The notes beneath the pieces were generated by a model. It was not told the DNA's origin. It did not search any database and saw only the letters and a list, made by a program, of their open reading frames with translations. DNA of 64,000 bases, from NCBI GenBank assembly GCA_963698015.1, contig OY969109.1:1178001-1242000 (forward strand), given 5' to 3'. Positions 1-8,665 of this stretch are shown piece after piece. This DNA is from VAXT01 sp963698015 (lineage in GTDB: Bacteria; Actinomycetota; Thermoleophilia; Gaiellales; Gaiellaceae). How positions within the stretch are numbered: the stretch's first letter is position 1; every line of letters starts with the position of its first letter. A program made the translations under genes and the position numbers.

Positions 1-637
1 CAGGCTCGTCCATGAGGATCACGTCGGGCTCGATCGCGAGGCAGCGGGCGATGCAGAGCCGCTGCTGCTGGCCGCCGGAGAGCGACCAGGCGCTCCGCTT
101 GAGCCGGTCCTTGACCTCGTCCCAGAGCGCGGCGCGCCGGAGCGCCTTCTCCACGCGCGCGTCGAGGTCGTCCTTCAGGCCGAGGATTCTCGGGCCGTAG
201 GCGACGTTCTCGTAGATCGACTTCGGGAACGGGTTCGGCCGCTGGAAGACCATGCCGATGCGCCGGCGGACGCCGACCGGGTCGATGTTCCTCGCCTGGA
301 GGTCGATGTCGTGGTACAGGATGCGGCCCTCGGTCTTGAAGTTCGGGATCACGTCGTTCATCCGGTTCAGGCAGCGGATGAACGTGCTCTTGCCGCAGCC
401 CGACGGGCCGATGATCGCCGTCACCATCCGCTGGTAGATCTCGAACGTGACATCGCGGATCGCCGGTGCGTTGCCGTAGAACGCGGTCAGGTTCTCGATG
501 CCGAAGACCCGGTCGCGCGCCATCGTCTCCGCGGGCGGCTTGGCCGCCAGCAGGGACGGGTCGATCGCGCTCGGGAGCCCGGTGCGCTCTGGGGGATCCT
601 GCACGCTGATGTCCAAAGGGTAGTTGACGTCGGTCAT
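1..637 (-). CDS. pstB: Phosphate ABC transporter ATP-binding protein PstB (first copy, partial)
   Basis: ATPase that powers high-affinity phosphate import with PstC and PstA at the inner face of the membrane. The window edge cuts the C-terminus, leaving 212 residues. The Walker A motif GPSGCGKST lies at about residues 77-85, the signature LSGGQQQ near 185, and the Walker B LMDEP is the last thing before the edge. The sequence around CLNRMNDV and FPKSIYENVAYGPR is typical of PstB. It has about 40 extra N-terminal residues compared with the second PstB in this window (9583-10365). The ATG overlaps the pstA stop as ATGA, so translation is probably coupled. Last gene seen of pstSCAB. Confidence 0.96.
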   Translation of the reverse strand, partial: MTDVNYPLDISVQDPPERTGLPSAIDPSLLAAKPPAETMARDRVFGIENLTAFYGNAPAIRDVTFEIYQRMVTAIIGPSGCGKSTFIRCLNRMNDVIPNFKTEGRILYHDIDLQARNIDPVGVRRRIGMVFQRPNPFPKSIYENVAYGPRILGLKDDLDARVEKALRRAALWDEVKDRLKRSAWSLSGGQQQRLCIARCLAIEPDVILMDEP

Positions 638-1536
638 CTTTCTCCTTTCAGGCGCCGGACGCTCCTATCTGCAAACCAGCGTGCGATCAGGCTGGCGATG
701 AGGATGATTCCGATCAGGACCGCGGCGGCGCCCCACGCCTGCTCGTGGAGAACCGGGTCGGCCTGCTCGGCCGAGGTGAAGATGAACATCGGGATCGAGG
801 CGATGGGCTGCGTGGGGTCGTAGCTGACCGAGTCGCTGTAGAGCGCGCTCGTGAAGAGGAGCGGCGCCGTCTCGCCGGCCGCACGCGCGGTGGCGAGGGT
901 CGCGCCGGTGACGATTCCGCCCACCGCCTGCGGGAGGACGACGCTCAGGGTCGTTCGCCATTTGGCGGCGCCGAGCGCGAGGCTCGCCTCGCGCATCGAG
1001 GACGGGACCAGCGCTAACACTTCCTGGGTGGAGCGGGCGATCATCGGCACCATCAGGATGGCGAGTGCGAAGCTCGCCTTCCACGCCGCCTGGCCGTGGC
1101 CGACGACGACGAAGATGAAGACGAAGATGCCGAGCACGATCGCCGGGATCCCGTTCAGCACGTCGAAGGCGAGCGTGAGCACGCCGGCCAGCTTCCGGGG
1201 CGCGAGCTCGTTCAGGTAGATCGCGGTCAGCACGCCTACGGGCAGCGCCATGAGGAGCGCGATGCCGATGATGATCAGCGTTCCGATGATCGCGCTCGAG
1301 ATCCCCGACGCGGGACGCGGCCCGAAGCCCGTGTAGATAGCGGGCGTCTTCGTGAAGAAGTCGACGTTGATCGCGGCCCAGCCCTGTCTCACGACCGAGC
1401 TGACGACGATGATCAACAACGCGACGGCGAGCAGAGCGGCTGCGGTCGCGGCGCCCTCGACCAGCCTGTTCACGATCCGACGGCGGCGCATGCGCTCGCT
1501 GCGGAAGAGATCGGCGGTCGGGGTGTTCGCGCTCAT
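634..1536 (-). CDS. pstA: Phosphate ABC transporter permease PstA
   Basis: Inner-membrane permease subunit of the Pst phosphate importer, 300 residues. A basic N-terminus (RMRRRRIVNR) precedes a first membrane helix, then the binding-protein-dependent permease domain with about five further helices. The EAA-type loop is recognisable around EASLALGAAKWRTTLSVVLP, which docks on PstB. Length is normal for the family. The ATG shares one base with the pstC stop (TGATG), and the gene ends in an ATGA overlap with pstB, so the three downstream genes form one transcript. Confidence 0.96.
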   Translation of the reverse strand: MSANTPTADLFRSERMRRRRIVNRLVEGAATAAALLAVALLIIVVSSVVRQGWAAINVDFFTKTPAIYTGFGPRPASGISSAIIGTLIIIGIALLMALPVGVLTAIYLNELAPRKLAGVLTLAFDVLNGIPAIVLGIFVFIFVVVGHGQAAWKASFALAILMVPMIARSTQEVLALVPSSMREASLALGAAKWRTTLSVVLPQAVGGIVTGATLATARAAGETAPLLFTSALYSDSVSYDPTQPIASIPMFIFTSAEQADPVLHEQAWGAAAVLIGIILIASLIARWFADRSVRRLKGER

Positions 1537-2507
1537 CAGACCTGGTGCCGGCCCGCGACGCGCCGCACGATCAGCTGAGCGGCGAGGTTGGCGATCAGGG
1601 AGAAGACGAGGAGGATGACGGCGAGGTAGACGAGCGACGCAACCTGGAGCGCCGTGTCCGCGCCCTGGTACTGGCCTGCGATCCGGCTGGCCAGCGTGTC
1701 GCCAGGATCGAACAGGGACGTGTTGATCGCGACTCGGTTTCCGATCACCTGCGTGACCGCGATCGCCTCGCCGAGGGCTCGGCCGAGACCAAGGATGAGC
1801 GCGGCAGCGATCCCGGCCCGGGCGTACGGGAAGACGACGCCTCGCACGACCTCCCAGCGCGTCGCCCCGAGAGCGAGTGCGCCGTCCTTCAGCTCGGCCG
1901 GAACACCGATGAAGAGCTCGCGGCAAATACTGGAGACGATCGGGATGATCATGATCGTCAGGATCAGGATCGCCGCGAACATGTTGGACCCAACACTCGG
2001 CTTCGTGCTGAAAATGGGCACCCAACCGAGGGTTCCGTGGATGGCCGGTCCGAGTGTGCCTGTGATGAAGGGGCCGAGCACGAGGATCCCCCACAGGCCG
2101 AGAACGACGCTCGGGATCGCGGCGAGCAGCTCGACGAGGGGCGCGACGACGGCCCGGATCCAGCGCGGCGCGAGCTCACTGAGGAAGAGCGCGATCGCGA
2201 GCGAGATCGGCGTCGCGAGGAGCAGAGCTCCCAACGACGTCACCACGGTGCCGAAGATGAACGACTTGGCGCCGAACAGCGTGTTGCCCTTGTCGCCCCA
2301 CGCCTGGGTGGTCAGGAAGCCGAGCCCGAACTTCTGCATCGCGGGCCACGCCTGGGTCAGGACCTCGTGGGTGATGAGCGCCAGAAGGACGACGCCGGTC
2401 AGCGCAGCCGCGCACGTGACGACGTAGAGGATCGCGTCCCCGGGACGGAAGCGGCCCCGCCGCTGGAGGGCGGCGGGGCCGGTCGCTCGTTCTTGCGCGA
2501 CTGACAT
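1536..2507 (-). CDS. pstC: Phosphate ABC transporter permease PstC
   Basis: Second permease subunit of the Pst phosphate channel, 323 residues. After a cytoplasmic N-terminus rich in Arg there are about six membrane helices. The EAA loop is seen as KDGALALGATRWEVVRGVVFP, and a family-typical stretch GRALGEAIAVTQVIGN follows. It begins 18 bases after the pstS stop on the same strand, in the usual pstS-pstC-pstA-pstB order. Length and order leave little doubt; only the substrate (phosphate rather than a related oxyanion) rests on the surrounding genes. Confidence 0.96.
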   Translation of the reverse strand: MSVAQERATGPAALQRRGRFRPGDAILYVVTCAAALTGVVLLALITHEVLTQAWPAMQKFGLGFLTTQAWGDKGNTLFGAKSFIFGTVVTSLGALLLATPISLAIALFLSELAPRWIRAVVAPLVELLAAIPSVVLGLWGILVLGPFITGTLGPAIHGTLGWVPIFSTKPSVGSNMFAAILILTIMIIPIVSSICRELFIGVPAELKDGALALGATRWEVVRGVVFPYARAGIAAALILGLGRALGEAIAVTQVIGNRVAINTSLFDPGDTLASRIAGQYQGADTALQVASLVYLAVILLVFSLIANLAAQLIVRRVAGRHQV

Positions 2508-2525
2508 GCGCGCGATTCTGACTGC

Positions 2526-3590
2526 TTAGGAATGAACCTTCTTGAGTGTCGCCTTGCCCCGCTTGACGACGTACTTGGGGACCGGCTGGAAGATCAGCGC
2601 CGGCCCGTACTGCTGGCCCGACGTGAGCGCCCAGGTGACGAACGGCTTCAAGAGGTTCGCCTTGTCGGACTGCATCCGCAGGATCACGTACGTGTACGTG
2701 CAGATCGGATACGCCTTGGCGAAGCGTGGGCTGCCGGGCGGATTCACGATCGACAGCTCGTTCGACTGCGGGTTGAACTTCCGGTCGGCCTGCGCCGCTG
2801 CCCTGATGCCGGCCAGCCCGGGTCGTGCGAACTTCTTCGCGCGGTTTTGCATCGAGAAGAACTTCAGGTGGTTCTTCAGCGCGTACGCGATGTCCGCGTA
2901 GCCGACTGCTCCAGGAGTCCGGGAGATGACGCCCGAGACGCCCGAGCTACCGCGTGCGCCGACGCCCGCGGGCCAGTTGACGGTCGTGCCGCGTCCGACC
3001 TGCGACTTCCACTGCCGGCTGACCGTGTTCAGGTACGTCGTGAAGTTGAACGTCGTGCCGCTGGAATCGCTCCGGTAGACCGGCGTGATGTCCGTCGAGG
3101 GGAGGTTGACTCCCTTGTTGACGGCTTTGATCTTCGGATCGTCCCACTTCTTGATCTGGCCGAGGTAGATGCCGGCCAGGATGGGCCCGGTCATGTGCAG
3201 GTTGTTCGGAAGGCCGGGCAGGTTGTACATGACCGAGGTCGCGGACAGCGCCCACGGCAGCTCGACGCAGCCACCGCACGTGTTGAACTGGTCCGGCGTC
3301 ATCGGGGCGTCACTGGCACCGAAGTCGACGGTCTTGTTCGTGATCGCCTGGATCCCGCCGCCGCTTCCGATCGGGTTGTAGGTGATCTTGACGCCCTTCG
3401 CTGCCTCGTACTTCTGCTGCCAGGCAGCGATCAACGGCGCCGGGAAGGTCGCGCCTGCGCCCTTGAGCTCATCTGCGCTGGACCGCGCCTGAGCGCCGCC
3501 GACGCTGATCGCCACCGCAGTGGCGATGGCGACTGTCAGAACGGAAAGCACGGCAAGGGGCCGCTTCCTGCGTGTGACGAATGCTTTCAT
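2526..3590 (-). CDS. pstS: Phosphate-binding protein PstS
   Basis: Extracytoplasmic phosphate receptor that feeds PstCA, 354 residues from the ATG at 3590. This start follows a GAGGAG ribosome site and gives a good Sec signal peptide (basic VTRRKRP, then a hydrophobic core ending GGAQARS). No lipobox cysteine is seen, so it may be released or anchored otherwise. The mature part starts with GAGATFPAPL, which is diagnostic for PstS, and carries YNPIGSGGG and RSDSSGTT, the phosphate-coordinating loops. First gene of pstSCAB. A longer upstream reading frame exists, but it would bury the signal peptide. Confidence 0.96.
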   Translation of the reverse strand: MKAFVTRRKRPLAVLSVLTVAIATAVAISVGGAQARSSADELKGAGATFPAPLIAAWQQKYEAAKGVKITYNPIGSGGGIQAITNKTVDFGASDAPMTPDQFNTCGGCVELPWALSATSVMYNLPGLPNNLHMTGPILAGIYLGQIKKWDDPKIKAVNKGVNLPSTDITPVYRSDSSGTTFNFTTYLNTVSRQWKSQVGRGTTVNWPAGVGARGSSGVSGVISRTPGAVGYADIAYALKNHLKFFSMQNRAKKFARPGLAGIRAAAQADRKFNPQSNELSIVNPPGSPRFAKAYPICTYTYVILRMQSDKANLLKPFVTWALTSGQQYGPALIFQPVPKYVVKRGKATLKKVHS

Positions 3591-3877
3591 GACTCTCCTC
3601 GAGTCTCCTTTCGTGGTCGTCTCAGACCAATGCGGTCCGGCGGGAAGGTATGGCGAGTTCGAGGAGTTGGGGGCTGCGGGATGGTGAAGATCTGGAGTCG
3701 AAGTTGTGACCGCGCGTCCCTGGCCGGCGACCCTCCCGGCCGGCGGAGCCGGCCTCCGGGCCGCCTGACGCCGCTGACCGCACGGGGCTCTCCGGGCCCG
3801 TGTGCCGAACACTGTGCCCTCCGGCCCCGCACGCTCAGCGGCGTCCCAGGAACGCGCGGACGCGCCGATTCGCGATC
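3591..3877. other. Intergenic region upstream of pstS
   Basis: No convincing gene here. It must hold the pstS promoter. I looked for PHO-box style direct repeats (GTTCACC-like, 11-base period) on the pstS strand and found only a lone TCTTCACC. Around 3735-3770 there is a GC-rich hairpin (GGCCGGC arms) lying between the convergent end of the arsenic operon and pstS. Confidence 0.4.
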
Positions 3878-4597
3878 TCAGGCGGCTGCGACGAGCTTCT
3901 CCGCGAGCTCTTCGGGTAGCCCCACAGCCCCCATCTCGTGGGCAACCGCGACCGCGTCGTAACCGACCCGGCGAATCGAGGCCGAGACCGCACCGCCCTG
4001 CGCTTCGAGGATCGCGAAAGCGGCGCGGGGATCGTGGTCCTTGGGCTTGCCGACTGCTCCGCAGTTGACGAAGCGGATCCCTGCGTAGTCGTGAATCCAG
4101 GGCTTGTGCGTGTGGCCGAAGACGAGCACGTCGCAGTCGGCCAGCGCAGCGATTCGTTCGAACGTCCGGGCGGGCTTGTCCTCGAACAGGTACTCGTTCA
4201 CCTTGCGCGGTGAGCCGTGCACGAGGCGGATGCGCTTCCCGGGCAGCTCGAAACGGAGGTCGAACGGCAGGTCCCGCATGAAGTCCTTCGCTTCTCTGCC
4301 CGTGTGCGCCAGGGTCCAGTCGACCGAGAGCTGGCCGATCTCGCGATCGTGCTTGTCGATGTAAGCGCAGCCACAGTCCTCGAGGTCTCGGCCGATCGCA
4401 TAGTCGTAGTTCCCGTAGATCGTGGGAATGTCGCCCGCCTCGATCAGCGCGCAGACCTCGTTGGGATGAGGCCCGTACCCGACGAGGTCGCCGCCGCAGT
4501 AGACGGCATCGACGCCGAGGCCTTCGATCTCGGACAGCGTCGCCTCGAGCGCAGGCAGGTTGGCGTGGATGTCGGTGATCACCGCGACGCGATTCAC
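3878..4597 (-). CDS. Calcineurin-like metallophosphoesterase
   Basis: Predicted metal-dependent phosphoesterase of the YfcE/MJ0936 type, 239 residues, GTG start. Metal ligands of the family are visible in order: DIHAN near residue 8, GGDLVGYGP near 40, GNYDYAIG near 63 (the usual GNHD is GNYD here), then HGSPR and GHTHKP. The substrate cannot be told from sequence. It starts 8 bases after the aquaporin stop, so it is the last gene of the arsR-arsM-arsC-aquaporin transcript, which is unusual company for this family. It lies next to the pst operon, convergent to nothing and 290 bases from pstS. Confidence 0.88.
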   Translation of the reverse strand: MNRVAVITDIHANLPALEATLSEIEGLGVDAVYCGGDLVGYGPHPNEVCALIEAGDIPTIYGNYDYAIGRDLEDCGCAYIDKHDREIGQLSVDWTLAHTGREAKDFMRDLPFDLRFELPGKRIRLVHGSPRKVNEYLFEDKPARTFERIAALADCDVLVFGHTHKPWIHDYAGIRFVNCGAVGKPKDHDPRAAFAILEAQGGAVSASIRRVGYDAVAVAHEMGAVGLPEELAEKLVAAA

Positions 4598-4605
4598 TTC
4601 ACGCC

Positions 4606-5265
4606 TCAGGCGGGCGTCGATTCGCCGCGAACGAACTGGTAGACGACCGCGCCCAGGGCTGCGCCGGCGATCGGCGCGAGGATGTAGAGCCAGAGCGCAT
4701 GCAGATCGCCGCTGATGAATGCGGGGCCGATCGATCTGGCCGGGTTCATCGACGCTCCGGAGATCGGGCCGCCGAACATGGCGTCGAGCCCGACCGTTCC
4801 GCCGATCGCGATCGCCGCCGCTTCTCCGACCGCACGCGTGTCGGTGGCGACGGCCATGATCACGAACATCAGGAAGAACGTCAGAACGAGCTCCCAGAGG
4901 AAAGACTGGCGCTCTGATCCGGAGGGCAGGGTGGCACCTACGTGCGCGATGTTGCCGAGAGATCCCCGCAAGATCGCAGCGGCGGCGAATGCGCCCGCGA
5001 GCTGCGCGGCCCAGTAGCCGAAGAGGTTCGTCCAGGGGAAGTGCCTGCTGAGCGCGAAGGCGAGGCTCACGGCGGGATTGAGGTGCGCGCCCGAGACGTG
5101 CCCGACCGCGTAGATCATGACCATGATCACAAGCCCGAACGTGATCGCAACTCCCACGTGTCCGAGGGCCCCGCTTTTCGACTCGACCATGACCGCGCCG
5201 CAGCCGGCGAAGACGAGCGCGAAGGTGCCGACGAGCTCGGCGGTGAGCCGACGGGCGGTCGTCAA
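4606..5265 (-). CDS. Aquaglyceroporin of the arsenic operon (AqpS-like)
   Basis: MIP-family channel, about 219 residues, six predicted membrane helices and both half-helix signatures (HLNPAVSL and SMNPARSI). Its place directly after arsC argues for arsenite release down its gradient, as established for AqpS in the Sinorhizobium meliloti ars operon; the channel would replace ArsB/Acr3, which is absent here. The start is uncertain: TTG at 5265 is taken, but a CTG at 5274 overlaps the arsC stop as CTGA and is in the same frame. The protein body begins soon after (TTARRLTAELVGTF). Confidence 0.88.
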   Translation of the reverse strand: MTTARRLTAELVGTFALVFAGCGAVMVESKSGALGHVGVAITFGLVIMVMIYAVGHVSGAHLNPAVSLAFALSRHFPWTNLFGYWAAQLAGAFAAAAILRGSLGNIAHVGATLPSGSERQSFLWELVLTFFLMFVIMAVATDTRAVGEAAAIAIGGTVGLDAMFGGPISGASMNPARSIGPAFISGDLHALWLYILAPIAGAALGAVVYQFVRGESTPA

Positions 5266-5270
5266 CTCGC

Positions 5271-5921
5271 TCAGCTCGCCGAAGCGTCTTCCGGGATCAG
5301 CTCGGCGATCAGCTTCTGCACTCGTTGGTCGATGTTGTCCCGGATGCGTCGCACGGTCTCGAGGTCCTGACCCTCGGGGTCGTCGAGCTCCCAGTCCTCG
5401 TACTTCTTGCCGGGGTAGATCGGGCACGCGTCGCCGCAGCCCATCGTGATCACGACGTCCGCTGCGCGCACGACCTCGTCGGTCAGCGGCTTCGGGAACG
5501 CCTCGCTCATGTCGACGCCGAGCTCCTCGAGGGCGATGACCGCGTTCGGATTGATCGCGTCCTCCGGGCTGGAGCCCGCGGAGCGGACGTTGACCCGTCC
5601 GTCCGAGCGGAGCTTGAGCAGGCCCGCGGCCATCTGGCTGCGCCCCGCGTTGTGGACGCAGACGAACAGCACCTCCGGCTGGTCCTTCTCGAGGATTCCT
5701 TCCGCCTGCGCCAGGGCCTTCAGCCGCTCGCGGGCGAACCGGTGAGCCAGCACGGGGACGAAGACGTTTATCTTCGCCTCGCCGAGGAGGTCGGTGGACT
5801 CCGCCATGTACCGGGCGATCGTCTCCTGGGAGAAGATCCCGGCGAACTCCTCGGCCAATCGAGCGGCCGCCTGGTCGATGTGGTGCTGGGTAACGGGATC
5901 GAGTGTCTCGGGCACGGTCAT
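5271..5921 (-). CDS. arsC: Arsenate reductase, mycothiol/LMW-phosphatase type, with N-terminal helical domain
   Basis: Reduces arsenate to arsenite in the cytoplasm. Residues 1-80 form an all-helical domain (DQAAARLAEEFAGIF and following) found fused to this enzyme in actinobacteria. Residues 83-210 are a low-molecular-weight phosphatase fold with the CX5R loop CVHNAGRSQMA (Cys88, Arg94). The later GCGDACP segment supplies two more cysteines near the Asp-Pro region. This set resembles the Corynebacterium enzymes that use mycothiol and mycoredoxin rather than the glutaredoxin-type ArsC; the electron donor is inferred. 216 residues. It follows arsM by 22 bases and precedes the aquaporin. Confidence 0.93.
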   Translation of the reverse strand: MTVPETLDPVTQHHIDQAAARLAEEFAGIFSQETIARYMAESTDLLGEAKINVFVPVLAHRFARERLKALAQAEGILEKDQPEVLFVCVHNAGRSQMAAGLLKLRSDGRVNVRSAGSSPEDAINPNAVIALEELGVDMSEAFPKPLTDEVVRAADVVITMGCGDACPIYPGKKYEDWELDDPEGQDLETVRRIRDNIDQRVQKLIAELIPEDASAS

Positions 5922-5943
5922 CCTCCTCGCTGGCTCGAAGCTC

Positions 5944-6753
5944 TCAACAGCATCCGGCGTTTGTCGCAGGGACGATCGGGAGCGTCTTCGCGGGCCGGTC
6001 GGATCTCACGGCCTTCACGATCGCGCCGTGCATCCCGTCCGCGACCTCGTGCGTGAACTCGACGGAGACGTCCTCGAAGCCGGCGGCCTCAAGCCCGCCC
6101 ACGTATTCGCTCTTCGACAGCGCGCCCGCGATGCAGCCGACGTGGCTGCCGCGCTCCGCGCGCTCCTCCGGTGAAAGATGGTCCTCGGCGACGACGTCCG
6201 AGATGCCGAGCCGCCCACCTGGCTTGAGCACGCGGCCCATCTCCGTCAGGACTGCGGGCTTGTCGACCGAGAGGTTGATGACGCAGTTCGAGATGACGAC
6301 GTCGACCGAGTCGGCCGGAAGCGGGATCTGCTCGATTGCGCCCTTCAGAAAGTGGACGTTCGGAATGTTGGCCTCGGCGGCGTTCCGGCGGGCGAGCGCG
6401 AGCATCTCGTCGGTGAAGTCGAGCCCGTAGGCGGTCCCGGTCGGGCCGACGCGCTTGGCGGACAGGATGACGTCGATCCCGCCGCCCGATCCGAGGTCGA
6501 GGACGACCTCGCCTTCGCGAAGGTCGGCGACCGCGGTCGGGTTTCCGCAGCCGAGCGATGCGAGCGCGGCCTCATCGGGGATCTCGTCCCGCTGGGCGGC
6601 GCTGTACAGCCCTTCGCCGAAGTCGGTTGCCTTACCGTCGCAGCACGAGCCGTCGCCGCAGGTCGCGCTCGATCCGGTACCGACGGCCCGCGCGGCCTGG
6701 GCGTAGCGCTCACGGACCTGCCCGCGCAGCAGGTCGGCGGACTCGGTGGTCAT
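5944..6753 (-). CDS. arsM: Arsenite S-adenosylmethionine methyltransferase
   Basis: Methylates arsenite to mono-, di- and trimethyl forms using AdoMet, 269 residues. The AdoMet site VLDLGSGGGIDV and the acidic end of the second strand (GLDFTDEM) are clear. The cysteines known to bind As(III) in this family have counterparts in the N-terminal SCCDGK stretch, in VISNCVINLS and in GSHVGCIAG. It ends with a vicinal Cys pair (NAGCC), which could add a further thiol site. The ATG overlaps the arsR stop as ATGA. Methylation plus channel efflux suggests a two-way detoxification scheme. Confidence 0.95.
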   Translation of the reverse strand: MTTESADLLRGQVRERYAQAARAVGTGSSATCGDGSCCDGKATDFGEGLYSAAQRDEIPDEAALASLGCGNPTAVADLREGEVVLDLGSGGGIDVILSAKRVGPTGTAYGLDFTDEMLALARRNAAEANIPNVHFLKGAIEQIPLPADSVDVVISNCVINLSVDKPAVLTEMGRVLKPGGRLGISDVVAEDHLSPEERAERGSHVGCIAGALSKSEYVGGLEAAGFEDVSVEFTHEVADGMHGAIVKAVRSDRPAKTLPIVPATNAGCC

Positions 6754-7091
6754 GCGACGACCTCCGGGATGCGAATGAGCCCGGCGAGTTGCTCGAGCGC
6801 GTCTTCGTTGAGCGAGAAGTAGGCCCACTTGCCGCGCTGTTCGCGGTCGAGCAAGCCGATCTCAGTCAGCTTCTTCAGGTGATGGCTGACCGTCGCCTGG
6901 CTGAGCCCAAGAGCCGGCGTGAACTCACATGCGCAGACGGGCTCGTCGGCTGTAGCGACCAGGCTGAGGATCTTTACCCGCGCCGGGTTGCCGAGCGCCC
7001 TGAAGACCCGCGCGGTGGCCTCTGCCTCGTCGTCTGCGAGTGACGGAGTCCCGACCGGAACGCAGCAGTCGATCACCTGGAGATTCGTCAT
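6750..7091 (-). CDS. arsR: ArsR-family arsenic-responsive repressor
   Basis: Winged-helix repressor of the arsenic operon, 113 residues. The recognition segment is LGLSQATVSHHLKKL, preceded by EPVCACEFTPAL, where the ELCVC-like cysteines that bind As(III) in many ArsR proteins appear as CAC. A further DCC pair sits at residues 8-10. The ATG at 7091 lies inside a perfect inverted repeat that also covers the promoter, so the protein is expected to repress itself and everything down to the phosphoesterase. No ribosome site precedes the start, in keeping with a nearly leaderless message. Confidence 0.93.
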   Translation of the reverse strand: MTNLQVIDCCVPVGTPSLADDEAEATARVFRALGNPARVKILSLVATADEPVCACEFTPALGLSQATVSHHLKKLTEIGLLDREQRGKWAYFSLNEDALEQLAGLIRIPEVVA

Positions 7092-7129
7092 ATCGACGTC
7101 GATCGTATCGAAAGACGTCGATATGTCAA
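7089..7129 (-). promoter_or_regulatory. arsR promoter and 12-bp palindromic operator
   Basis: Perfect inverted repeat CATATCGACGTC (7089-7100) / GACGTCGATATG (7114-7125) with 13 bases between. On the minus strand a consensus -35 TTGACA (7124-7129), a 16-base spacer and a -10 TACGAT (7102-7107) are woven into it. The predicted start point is near 7095, only about 4 bases before the ATG, so the message is almost leaderless. Repressor bound here would cover both promoter boxes. Confidence 0.8.
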
Positions 7130-7162
7130 ACGGCTCAATTGGGCTCCGGCTCCTGACGGCTG

Positions 7163-7933
7163 TCAGGCCAACTCGACGGGATCGCCCATGCTGACTCGGC
7201 CGGGGTCCGCGACTGTCGCATGGACGCCGAAGGGCAGCGGCTCCGTCGTATCGCTGCCCGGCCGATAGGCGGCCAGCGCCTTCAGCGTGTCGAGGTCGGG
7301 CGCGCCTGTGTCCGGGTCCTGCGTCGTCACTGCACAGCGACCGACGTTCCCCTGAGGCACGACGACCGCCTCCCCGAGCCGCAGGCGAAGTCCGAGCCAT
7401 TCGTCTTCCTCGTGCTCGCGCAAGCCGTCGATGCCGAAGTTCATGCGGAAGCGGCGCTCGTCGACCGCGCCCACGCCGAGGATGCGGGCGATCGCGCGCA
7501 GGGAGCCGGTCCCGAGGAGCGTCGCCGCGCCGCTGCGCAGGCGATCCGTGGCCGGCGCGGGAGCCCGGACGAGCCGAAGGTTCCGGCCGGCGAACTCGGA
7601 GATCGCTTCGCTCCAGGGCCCGTCGACGACGCGCACGTCCACGGTCGTGCTCCAGAACCGCGCGTTGAGCGAGCCGTTGAAGCCGATGTCCTGAGCGACC
7701 GTCGTGCCGTCGGGAAACGAGAGTGTCAACGAATCCGCTTCGCCGTCGTACAGCGGGACGATCTGCTGGAGGATGCCGAGGCCCTTGCTGTTGACGAGGC
7801 GGTCGTTCTCGTCGACGAGGAAGAACTGGCGATCACCTGCTACTCCGGCCTCTGTCAGTTCGCAGCGGTCGAGCTGCTGGACCGCGAGGCCCTTGACCGG
7901 GCAGTGCGAGATCCAGGCGACACGCGCGCTCAA
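7163..7933 (-). CDS. MOSC domain protein (YcbX-like)
   Basis: 256 residues. The N-terminal beta-barrel domain begins WISHCPVKGL, and the MOSC domain follows with GVGAVDERRFRMNFGI, then GRCAVTTQDPDTG holding the conserved cysteine. MOSC proteins handle activated sulfur or the molybdenum cofactor; YcbX-type members reduce N-hydroxylated compounds. Function here is by family only. TTG start at 7933, 21 bases after the response-regulator stop on the same strand, so the two may share a transcript. A molybdenum hydroxylase cluster lies 8 kb away. Confidence 0.85.
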   Translation of the reverse strand: MSARVAWISHCPVKGLAVQQLDRCELTEAGVAGDRQFFLVDENDRLVNSKGLGILQQIVPLYDGEADSLTLSFPDGTTVAQDIGFNGSLNARFWSTTVDVRVVDGPWSEAISEFAGRNLRLVRAPAPATDRLRSGAATLLGTGSLRAIARILGVGAVDERRFRMNFGIDGLREHEEDEWLGLRLRLGEAVVVPQGNVGRCAVTTQDPDTGAPDLDTLKALAAYRPGSDTTEPLPFGVHATVADPGRVSMGDPVELA

Positions 7934-7954
7934 GTGTCGAAACCTACCTAGCGG

Positions 7955-8652
7955 CTACTTCGGCTCCGGCTCGAGCTTGTAGCCGACGCCGTAGCGCGTC
8001 TGGATGAAGGTGTGCCGCGGCGCGCGGCGGTCGATCTTGTCGCGCAGCTTGCGGACGAAGACGTCGACCGTGCGGTCGCGGTGGCCCTCGCGGCGGCCCC
8101 AGAGCTTCTGCAGGAGCTCGTCGCGGCTGACGACCCGGCCCCGCTCGAGCGCGAGCGCATAGAGCAGCCGGAACTCCGTCGGCGTCAGTCCGGCGCTCTC
8201 GCCGTCGAGGTACGCCTGCACGTTGAGCGGGTCGATGCGGAGCTCCTCGATCTCGAGCGGCTCGCCCCGCTCCTCCGGCTGCTCGCGCCCGCCCCGCCGT
8301 GAGGCGACGCGCGACTCTCGCGACGAGCTCCTTCATCGAGAACGGCTTCACGAGATAGTCGTCCGCCCCGATCTCGAGCGCGTGCACCCGGTCGTGTTCG
8401 GTCCCGCGGGCACTGACCACGATGATCGGCGTCCCGAGGCCCTCGCTCCTCGCCGATTCGATCAGCCGCCAGCCGTCCATGCGCGGGAGCATCAGGTCGA
8501 CGACGCACACATCCGGCGTCTCGAAGCGCAGCCGCTTCAGGCCCGGTGTCGCCGTCGCGGACCACGACGGGGTCGTAGCCCGCGAGCGACAGATGGTGCG
8601 CCATGCCCTGCGCGATGACGTCGTCGTCTTCGACGATCAGGACCTTCGCCAT
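7955..8652 (-). CDS. OmpR/PhoB-family response regulator (two frameshifts as read)
   Basis: DNA-binding response regulator, probably the PhoB/PhoP-like controller of the neighbouring phosphate genes. The receiver starts MAKVLIVEDDD; the phosphoacceptor Asp is in VVDLMLPRMDG and the conserved Lys in DYLVKPFS. The winged-helix domain (LTPTEFRLLYALA, then RTVDVFVRKLRDKID and RYGVGYKLE) is complete. The three segments lie in three frames: one extra base near 8541-8544 (in a CCC run) and one near 8288-8300 restore a 231-residue protein. Both breaks are single-base insertions in an otherwise perfect gene. Its start is 13 bases from the divergent kinase gene. Confidence 0.85.
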
Positions 8653-8665
8653 ACTGAGGCCGATT

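Noticed and set aside
3591..3877. PHO box for the pst operon
   Set aside because: Only one weak TTCACC-like half-site; no direct repeats at 11-base spacing.
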